Positions 1-4,464 of a stretch of 7,146 bases of DNA are shown one piece after another. Position numbers and translations under genes: made by a program. Location: NCBI GenBank assembly GCA_035697545.1, contig DASSCT010000113.1, positions 1 through 7,146 of the forward strand, written 5' to 3'. Within the stretch, counting starts at the first letter, position 1. Each line of letters begins with the position of its first letter. The stretch comes from JACDAN01 sp035697545 (GTDB lineage: Bacteria; Actinomycetota; Thermoleophilia; Gaiellales; Gaiellaceae). Under the pieces are notes generated by a model, which saw nothing but the letters and a program-made list of their open reading frames with translations, did not search any database and had not been told where the DNA came from.

Positions 1-122
1 GCAGCCGCGCGCCTCGCGGTCGCATCGCTTCGGCCGTCGCTCGCCCACAGCACCTCGGCCTGCGCCGCCGCTCCCACCGCCGCGCCCATCGATCCCGGAA
101 AGAGCAGTCCGACGCGCGTCAC
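1..122 (-). CDS. NAD(P)-binding dehydrogenase, 6-phosphogluconate dehydrogenase-like (partial, N-terminus only)
   Basis: Forty N-terminal codons are visible and the rest lies beyond the left edge. The protein opens with a hydrophobic beta strand followed by a glycine-rich dinucleotide-binding turn (residues 4-17: VGLLFPGSMGAAVG), then EVLWASDGRS, a second strand and turn as in a Rossmann fold. This opening is typical of 6-phosphogluconate dehydrogenase-like / beta-hydroxyacid dehydrogenase-like oxidoreductases, particularly those that carry a DUF1932 C-terminal domain; that domain is not in the window, so the assignment rests on the N-terminus. The start is a GTG at 122-120 sharing four bases (GTGA) with the stop of the upstream hydrolase, so the two are probably co-transcribed and translationally coupled. 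The substrate cannot be told from this fragment. It was found by reading the minus strand past the hydrolase stop. Confidence 0.75.
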   Translation of the reverse strand, partial: MTRVGLLFPGSMGAAVGAAAQAEVLWASDGRSDATARRAA

Positions 123-772
123 AGCCGCTCGATGCGGGAGCCGCCGAGGATCCGGCCATCGCCGTCCTCGAAGCGGACCCACGCCTTGCCATTGCCGTCG
201 TAGTCCGGCGACCAGACGACGATCGTCCCCTCTCGGTCACCGACGCGGCAGCGTTCGCTGCCCTCGGGATCGACGCCGCGCCAGACCCGGATGAACGGGT
301 TCTCCCCCCACTCGCGTCCGATCGTGGTCGGCTCGGTGTGGCCCGGGAGCACGCGCGTGTCCGGCGGCAGCTCCATCAGCTTCATGACCGACGCCCGCAC
401 TGGGTCCGGGTCGCCTCCGCCGACGGCGTCCTTGAAAAGGATGTCGCCCGTGAAGCAGAGCGCGCCCTTGAAAAGGAACGCCAGGTGATCGTCGGCGTGG
501 CCCGGCGTCGGGATCGCATCCACCTTCAAGCCGCCGAGCTCGAGCGGGCCGGTGACCACCGGCAGCCCGAGCTCCGCCTCGTGCTCGACGTGATCGGCGT
601 GGCCGTGGGTACGGAGGATGCAGCTGGGCCGGACGTTCCAGCGCTCAGCGGCCGCCTGGAGCGGGAGCAACGGGGCGCCGCTGTCCACGAAGACAGCCTC
701 GCCGCCCTCGTCCTCGGCGACGAGGTACGCGTTCGAGAGCCACTCCGGGTGCATGCTTCGCTCGACCAGCAC
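119..772 (-). CDS. metallo-beta-lactamase-fold hydrolase, glyoxalase II-like
   Basis: This is a cytoplasmic metal-dependent hydrolase of about 217 residues with no signal peptide. It shows the standard di-metal ligands of the fold in order: T-H-G-H-A-D-H at residues 55-61, the PGH histidine at 92, the FTGD aspartate at 110 and the GH histidine at 145. This set is characteristic of hydroxyacylglutathione hydrolase (glyoxalase II)-type members, which cleave thioesters, but the family is diverse and the substrate is unknown. Residues about 175-217 form a C-terminal extension predicted as short beta strands (GTIVVW, KAWVRF), beyond the catalytic core. I chose the GTG at 772 as start: it gives the expected VLVERSMHPEWLSNAYLV opening, and a TAGCCT -10 box ends eight bases upstream, which would make the message essentially leaderless. 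There is no Shine-Dalgarno. ATG at 754 is the alternative. The frame stays open further upstream, but that extension runs into pspA and is not family-like. Its stop overlaps the start of the dehydrogenase. Confidence 0.88.
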   Translation of the reverse strand: MLVERSMHPEWLSNAYLVAEDEGGEAVFVDSGAPLLPLQAAAERWNVRPSCILRTHGHADHVEHEAELGLPVVTGPLELGGLKVDAIPTPGHADDHLAFLFKGALCFTGDILFKDAVGGGDPDPVRASVMKLMELPPDTRVLPGHTEPTTIGREWGENPFIRVWRGVDPEGSERCRVGDREGTIVVWSPDYDGNGKAWVRFEDGDGRILGGSRIERL

Positions 773-773
773 C

Positions 774-792
774 GGCGCATAGGCTATGCGCC
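774..792. promoter_or_regulatory. perfect 19-bp palindrome, symmetric divergent promoter/operator
   Basis: The arms GGCGCATAG (774-782) and CTATGCGCC (784-792) are exact reverse complements around a single G at 783. The palindrome occupies almost half of the 42-bp gap between the divergent starts of the hydrolase (772) and pspA (815). Its core reads TAGGCT on the plus strand (780-785) and TAGCCT on the minus strand (786-781); both fit the actinobacterial -10 pattern TANNNT. Predicted transcription starts are near 792 for pspA (a short leader containing its Shine-Dalgarno) and near 773 for the hydrolase (nearly leaderless). No convincing -35 hexamer was seen on either side. It could be a bidirectional promoter, a repressor operator overlapping the promoter, or both; sequence alone does not decide. 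Confidence 0.6.
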
Positions 793-800
793 AGCGAACG

Positions 801-810
801 AGGAGGAGGA
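801..810 (+). promoter_or_regulatory. strong Shine-Dalgarno for pspA
   Basis: AGGAGGAGGA is an unusually strong ribosome binding site for this window. Its first AGGAGG (801-806) lies eight bases before GTG 815, which fixes that GTG as the pspA start. The ATG at 810-812 is out of frame with pspA, and the in-frame ATG at 836 is too far away. Confidence 0.8.
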
Positions 811-814
811 TGCA

Positions 815-1546
815 GTGGCCGGGTTGTTCGAGCGCATGTCGTTGGTGATCAAGTCGAAGCTGAGCAAGCTGCTCGATCGGGCCGAGGACCCGTCGGAAAC
901 GCTGGACTACTCGTACGAGCAGCAATTGCAGCTGCTCCAGAACGTGAAGCGAGGCATCGCCGACGTCGTCACGTCGAAGAAGCGGCTGCAGCTCCAGGCC
1001 GACAAGCTCGAGCAGAGCCTCGTCAAGCTGGATACGCAGGCCCGCGACGCGGTCGCCGCCGGCCGTGAGGATCTCGCCCGGCAGGCGCTCGAGCGCAAGA
1101 CGCTCGCGCAGCAGCAGCTCCAGGATCTCGACCGACAGGTGGAGCAGCTCGAGGGCCAGCAGGAGAAGCTCGCGACCTCCGAGCGGCAGCTCTCGGCCAA
1201 GATCGAGGCCTTCCGCTCGCAGAAAGAAGTGATCAAGGCTCAGTACTCGGCGGCCGAGGCCCAGGTGCGGATCGGGGAGGCAGCGACGGGGATCGGCGAG
1301 CAGATGGCGGACACGGGGCTCGCAATCCAGCGCGCCAAGGACAAGACCGAGCAGATGCAGGCCCGCGCGGGCGCGGTCGAGGAGCTGATCGAGGCCGGGA
1401 CGCTCGAGGACTTCACCGCGGGCGACCAGTCGCAGCTCGATCGTGAGCTCGCGCAGATCGCGGCCGGGCAGCAGGTCGACGCCGAGCTCGAGAAGCTCAA
1501 GGCCGAGGTTGCGGCGGGCGGCGGCCAGAAGGAGCTCGAGCAGTGA
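815..1546 (+). CDS. pspA: PspA/IM30 family membrane-stress protein
   Basis: This is a phage shock protein A family member of 243 residues, close to the usual family length. Members are peripheral inner-membrane proteins of the ESCRT-III superfamily that oligomerise on stressed or curvature-defective membrane and limit proton leakage. The N-terminal stretch (GLFERMSLVIKSKLSKLLD, about residues 3-21) is the membrane-binding amphipathic helix, followed by the conserved AEDP turn and the LDYSYEQQLQLLQ region. Residues about 35-190 are nearly all heptad-rich charged helix (a long coiled coil), and the C-terminus is a further short helix ending in a glycine-containing tail. There are no transmembrane segments. 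The GTG start is chosen because of the AGGAGG eight bases upstream and because it gives the family-typical opening; the frame is open back to 338, but that stretch is antisense to the hydrolase. The last codons overlap the pspAA start (GTGA), indicating coupled translation. Confidence 0.95.
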   Translation: MAGLFERMSLVIKSKLSKLLDRAEDPSETLDYSYEQQLQLLQNVKRGIADVVTSKKRLQLQADKLEQSLVKLDTQARDAVAAGREDLARQALERKTLAQQQLQDLDRQVEQLEGQQEKLATSERQLSAKIEAFRSQKEVIKAQYSAAEAQVRIGEAATGIGEQMADTGLAIQRAKDKTEQMQARAGAVEELIEAGTLEDFTAGDQSQLDRELAQIAAGQQVDAELEKLKAEVAAGGGQKELEQ

Positions 1547-1833
1547 TTGCCCGGCTGATGGGCGAGGGCCAGTACCGGATCGACGACGCGCAGCGCGCGC
1601 AGCTGAACGAGCTCGACGACCGTGCCGTGACGGCGCTCGAGTCGGACGACGAGCCGGCGCTCGACCAGATCCTGGACGAGATGTGGGCCCTCGTGCGCGA
1701 GCGCGGCGAGCAGCTGCCGGACGAGGAGCTCGCCGCGTCCGACCTGATCATCCCTCCGAGCGACCTCACGCTCGAGGAGACCCGCAAGCTGTTCACCGAC
1801 GAAGGACTGATCCCGGACCTTCCCTCGCAATGA
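1543..1833 (+). CDS. pspAA: PspA-associated protein PspAA
   Basis: This small soluble protein of 96 residues begins with GTG inside the pspA stop (four-base GTGA overlap), with AAGGAG at 1529-1534, eight bases upstream. The opening IARLMGEGQYRIDD, the acidic helical middle (ELDDRAVTALESDDEPALDQ) and the ending DLTLEETRKLFTDEGLIPD match the PspAA family, which is known to sit next to pspA in actinobacteria and archaea. Its biochemical role is not established; the conserved linkage suggests it binds or controls PspA. It has no signal peptide or membrane segment. It is followed by an ATGA overlap with the cupin gene, so pspA, pspAA and the cupin should be made from one message in a coupled way. 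Confidence 0.9.
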   Translation: MIARLMGEGQYRIDDAQRAQLNELDDRAVTALESDDEPALDQILDEMWALVRERGEQLPDEELAASDLIIPPSDLTLEETRKLFTDEGLIPDLPSQ

Positions 1834-2762
1834 CGCTCGTCCACTGGGACGACGTCGAGGCGACCCGGGACGAAGAAGGCCACTTCGCCGCCGTCTGGCG
1901 CTTCCTCGGCCGCGCGGCCGGCGCCAAGGACTACACGGTCAACCGGATCGACATCGAGCCGAACCGCTGGTCGACGCCGGCGCACGTGGAGGACGAGGAG
2001 ATCTTCTACGTGCTCCGCGGCTCGGGTCTCTCCTGGCAGGACGGCAAGGTCTACGAGGTGGGCGAGGGGGACTGCATCGTCCATCGCACCGGGCGCGAGG
2101 CGCACACACTCCGCGCCGGCGACGACGGCCTCGACGTGCTCGTGTTCGGCCGCTACGGAAGTGACGGGCACGCCACGCTCCCGCGGGCCGGCGTGACCTG
2201 GCTGGGCCGCAGCTGGGTGCAGTCGGGCCAGGGCGGCCATCCGTGGGAACAGGAGATCGCTGCGGGCGAGCCCGAGGTCGGGGACCCGGAGGAGCGGCCC
2301 ACGAACATCGTCAACCTCGACACGCTGGAGCCCGACAAGGAGGGCGACCGGATCCTGGCGATCGAAGCCGGAGCCGAGAAGGCGGGCATGCACCATCGGA
2401 CGCTGGCGCCCGGCGTCGCCGCAGTGCCGGCGCACTGCCATTCCGCCGAGGAGGAGATCTTCGTGATGCTCGACGGAACGGCGACGCTCGAGCTCATTCC
2501 CAGCCCGAGGCTCGCCTACGAGGGTGCCGAGGAGGAGACGCACGAGCTTCGCGCGGGCCACGTAGTCTGCCGCCCGCCGGGAACGAGGATCTCGCACCTC
2601 TTCCGCGGCGGCGACGAAGGGGCCGCGATGCTCGTCTTCGGGTCGAGGGACCCGAACGACATCGCCTACTACCCGCGCTCGAACAAGATCAACTTCCGCG
2701 GCGTCGGTCTGATCGCCCGGCTAGACGCGCTCGAGTACGCAGACGGCGAGCCTGAGTTCTGA
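1830..2762 (+). CDS. two-domain cupin protein (bicupin) in the psp operon
   Basis: This is a soluble protein of 310 residues with two cupin beta-barrels. In the C-terminal domain, motif 1 is complete: H202-C-H204, then E209 and G216 (HxH-X4-E-X6-G), followed by the second motif G243...PPG(249-251)...H256, so this barrel should bind a divalent metal. In the N-terminal domain the equivalent is P50-A-H52...E57...G64, so the first motif histidine is replaced by proline; its second motif keeps H92. The ATG at 1830 is the start because it overlaps the pspAA stop as ATGA and gives a natural N-terminus (TLVHWDDVEA); the open frame upstream lies over pspAA. Bicupins range from oxalate decarboxylases and dioxygenases to sugar isomerases and non-enzymatic sensors. 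I cannot assign a substrate. The coupling to pspAA suggests a role linked to envelope stress, but that is inference. Hairpins follow directly after the stop. Confidence 0.88.
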   Translation: MTLVHWDDVEATRDEEGHFAAVWRFLGRAAGAKDYTVNRIDIEPNRWSTPAHVEDEEIFYVLRGSGLSWQDGKVYEVGEGDCIVHRTGREAHTLRAGDDGLDVLVFGRYGSDGHATLPRAGVTWLGRSWVQSGQGGHPWEQEIAAGEPEVGDPEERPTNIVNLDTLEPDKEGDRILAIEAGAEKAGMHHRTLAPGVAAVPAHCHSAEEEIFVMLDGTATLELIPSPRLAYEGAEEETHELRAGHVVCRPPGTRISHLFRGGDEGAAMLVFGSRDPNDIAYYPRSNKINFRGVGLIARLDALEYADGEPEF

Positions 2763-2764
2763 CG

Positions 2765-2801
2765 TGGGGGAACCCCTGGTTCCCCCAAGGACCCCCTCCT
2801 T
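2765..2801 (+). terminator. tandem hairpins after the cupin stop, probable terminator
   Basis: Three bases after the cupin stop lies a perfect hairpin: TGGGGGAACC (2765-2774), loop CCT, GGTTCCCCCA (2778-2787), a 10-bp stem. It runs straight into a second small stem AAGGA (2787-2791) / TCCTT (2797-2801) with a CCCCC loop. There is no clear T-run after the first stem, as is common for high-GC actinobacterial terminators. Position between convergent operons supports termination, but a dispersed intergenic repeat is also possible. Confidence 0.6.
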
Positions 2802-2884
2802 GCGAGCGGGATCTTGCTTTCTAGGTGGACGGAGCCGGCTTTTGGCTCGCTCGGTCAACCGTCTTCTTTGTTAGTGAGCCTCCC

Positions 2885-2901
2885 GCGGGGCACAGCCCCG
2901 C
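2885..2901 (-). terminator. GC hairpin downstream of pspAB, possible terminator
   Basis: GCGGGGC (2885-2891), loop ACA, GCCCCGC (2895-2901) form a perfect 7-bp stem about 40 bases past the pspAB stop on the minus strand. No T-run follows. A weaker GAGCC (2832-2836) / GGCTC (2844-2848) stem lies further on. The rest of the 177-bp spacer (2763-2939) looks less coding-like than its surroundings and holds no gene I can support. Confidence 0.4.
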
Positions 2902-2939
2902 TCCGGCGGCCTATCGATGTCGCTCTCGGGCGTTCTTGG

Positions 2940-3509
2940 TTAGATCGGTGCCCCGAAGAGGCCGAACCAGCGGCTGAGCTCTGGCTCGATGGGAAGCTCC
3001 TTCTCGAGCTTCGCTTTTAGCTCCAGCTCCTCCGCGTTGTCGCGCTCCTGACCCTCGCCGGTCGGAACGAAGGGCCAGAACGCGCCGCGCTTGTAGCCGT
3101 AGATCCAGAGCACGGGCTCCTTGCCGCCCGTGAACTTGAACGCCGCGGCGAGGAGCTGCTCGCCGAACCCCCGCGCCGCGAGCTCGGAACCGATCAGATG
3201 CACGGTCGTCACGAGATCCTCGAGGTCGTCGTCGCGAATGATCAGCCACTCGTAGCCGTAGGAGTCGCTCGTCCGCTCGATCTTCGAACTGGAATCGCGC
3301 GCGACGACGTCCAGGAGCTCCTGCAGCTCGTTCTCCGCGCGGACGAACTCGCCCGCGGAGAGCGGCTTGAAGATCACGGCCGCGACTCCGGCCGGCTTCA
3401 GGCCGAGCTCGGCGTCCATCGTCACCGCGGCGGCCGGCAGCGCGAAGAGGGCGTCGCGCTGTGCCTTCTTCAGTCCGGACCGCCCGAAGAGGACGTCGCG
3501 AAAGCCCAG
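2940..3509 (-). CDS. pspAB: PspA-associated protein PspAB, probable CTG start
   Basis: This protein of 189 residues matches the PspAB family, which occurs beside htpX in actinobacteria as part of the extended Psp network. Recognisable segments are the opening GFRDVLFGRSGLKKAQRDALFALP, here in two parts (residues 2-12 and 13-25), the central SYGYEWLIIRDDDLEDLVTTVH, the YGYKRGAFWPFVP strand region and the C-terminal RDNAEELELK...IEPELSRWFGLFGAPI. It has no signal peptide or membrane segment, and its molecular function is not known. The start is the odd part: no ATG, GTG or TTG lies near the expected N-terminus. AGGAG (3521-3517) sits seven bases before CTG 3509, which gives exactly the family-like opening. 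The alternative ATG at 3566 would add 19 arginine/proline-rich residues overlapping htpX, and the internal ATG near residue 31 would remove the conserved N-terminus. The gap to the htpX stop is ten bases, so the two are one operon. Confidence 0.85.
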   Translation of the reverse strand: MGFRDVLFGRSGLKKAQRDALFALPAAAVTMDAELGLKPAGVAAVIFKPLSAGEFVRAENELQELLDVVARDSSSKIERTSDSYGYEWLIIRDDDLEDLVTTVHLIGSELAARGFGEQLLAAAFKFTGGKEPVLWIYGYKRGAFWPFVPTGEGQERDNAEELELKAKLEKELPIEPELSRWFGLFGAPI

Positions 3510-3516
3510 CCGACGG

Positions 3517-3521
3517 CTCCT
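3517..3521 (-). promoter_or_regulatory. Shine-Dalgarno that decides the pspAB CTG start
   Basis: AGGAG on the minus strand begins within the htpX TAG stop codon (3522-3520) and ends seven bases before CTG 3509. Its spacing fits no ATG, GTG or TTG in the pspAB frame. Confidence 0.65.
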
Positions 3522-4425
3522 AGGCGGGGCGGCCCATCTCGCGGGCGATCTCCGCGAGCCGGGCAAGACGCTTCTCGAGCGGCGGGTGGGTCATGAAGAG
3601 CTCGCCCGTCGCGCGCTTCACGCTGGTCGGGACGATGAAGAACGCGTTCATCCCCTGGACCTCACGCAGGTCGCGCTGCGGGATCTGCGCGATGTTGGAT
3701 GCGATCCGCTGCAGCGCGCTCATCAGGTTCTCGGGCGCGCCCGTGATGATCGCGGAGCCCCGGTCGGCCGCGTACTCGCGGTAGCGCGAGATCATCAGGA
3801 TCAGCACGTAGCTGATCACGTAGGTCAGCATCGAGACCGCGAACATGATCAGCCAGACCGGCGCGCCGCCGGAGCGATCACGGTCACCGCCGAACATCCC
3901 GCCCCACAGGCCCATCCGCATCAGCAGGGCGGCCACCATGGCGAAGAAGCTTGAGATCGTCATGATCGCGACGTCGCGGTTCGCGATATGCGAAAGCTCG
4001 TGCGCGAGCACGCTCTCGACCTCTGGCTTGCTGAGCCGGTTCCAGAGGCCCTCAGTGACGGCGACGACGGAGTTCTTTGGATTGCGCCCGGTCGCGAACG
4101 CGTTCGGGACGTCGGTCGGGATCACCGCGACCCGTGGCTTCGGCAGGTCCGCCATCGCGCAGAGCCGCTCGACCATGTCGTGCAGCTCCGGTGCCTGATC
4201 CCGCTCGACCACCTTCGCGCCGGCTGCCCGCAGGGCGATCTTGTCGGACGTGAAGTACTGCAGGAACGCGAGCCCGCCGATGAGCAGGACCACGAAGAAG
4301 ATCGGGGCCTGGACGACGCTGATCAGGACGACGAAGAACGCGACATAGAGCGCGCCCAGCAGGAACAAGGTCAAAGCCATGCGCGCCGACAGCCCGAAAT
4401 CGCGTCCGTAAGCCCTTCGTTTCAT
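3520..4425 (-). CDS. htpX: HtpX-type M48 family zinc metalloprotease
   Basis: This integral membrane endopeptidase of 301 residues has the usual HtpX length. It degrades misfolded or damaged membrane proteins with its catalytic site facing the cytoplasm. Two N-terminal transmembrane segments (about residues 16-38 and 41-58) are followed by the M48 domain: zinc site H142-E143-L-S-H146, with the third ligand E217 in the R-Y-R-E-Y-A-A-D motif (214-221). Two further hydrophobic segments (about 153-174 and 189-212) flank a Gly/Asp/Arg-rich loop (175-187). The C-terminus carries the FMTHPPLEKRLARL motif typical of the family. All catalytic residues are intact. The start is ATG 4425; it has no Shine-Dalgarno, but a TAACCT -10 box ends seven bases before it, consistent with a leaderless transcript. 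pspAB follows after ten bases. Together with PspA this suggests a joint membrane quality-control role. Confidence 0.95.
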   Translation of the reverse strand: MKRRAYGRDFGLSARMALTLFLLGALYVAFFVVLISVVQAPIFFVVLLIGGLAFLQYFTSDKIALRAAGAKVVERDQAPELHDMVERLCAMADLPKPRVAVIPTDVPNAFATGRNPKNSVVAVTEGLWNRLSKPEVESVLAHELSHIANRDVAIMTISSFFAMVAALLMRMGLWGGMFGGDRDRSGGAPVWLIMFAVSMLTYVISYVLILMISRYREYAADRGSAIITGAPENLMSALQRIASNIAQIPQRDLREVQGMNAFFIVPTSVKRATGELFMTHPPLEKRLARLAEIAREMGRPA

Positions 4426-4432
4426 GACGGAC

Positions 4433-4438
4433 AGGTTA
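4433..4438 (-). promoter_or_regulatory. predicted -10 box of htpX, leaderless
   Basis: TAACCT on the minus strand (4438-4433), then seven bases, then ATG 4425, which places the predicted transcription start on the start codon itself. No good -35 hexamer lies at 17-18 bases; TTGAGC at 4468-4463 is too far upstream. The box lies in the 39-base gap after the upstream membrane-protein gene. Confidence 0.5.
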
Positions 4439-4464
4439 GCTTCGGGCCTCGCCGTGACCGACGC

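Noticed and set aside
338..814. In-frame upstream extension of pspA by 159 codons
   Set aside because: It lies antisense to the hydrolase gene, is Arg/Glu-rich nonsense without family resemblance, and the strong Shine-Dalgarno at 801-810 points to GTG 815.
773..925. In-frame upstream extension of the hydrolase to 925
   Set aside because: The added 51 residues are antisense to the start of pspA and precede the recognisable N-terminus of the family; the GTG at 772 with its -10 box is better.
1497..2597. Long minus-strand open frame of 366 codons
   Set aside because: It is antisense to pspAA and the cupin, which both carry conserved motifs and overlapping start/stop signals.
2814..3020. Small plus-strand open frame in the convergent spacer
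   Set aside because: It runs into the antisense of pspAB, has no ribosome site and no recognisable protein features.
4404..4431. Inverted repeat TCCGT / ACGGA around the htpX start
   Set aside because: Only five bases per arm, 18 bases apart, with one arm in coding sequence; expected by chance at this GC content.
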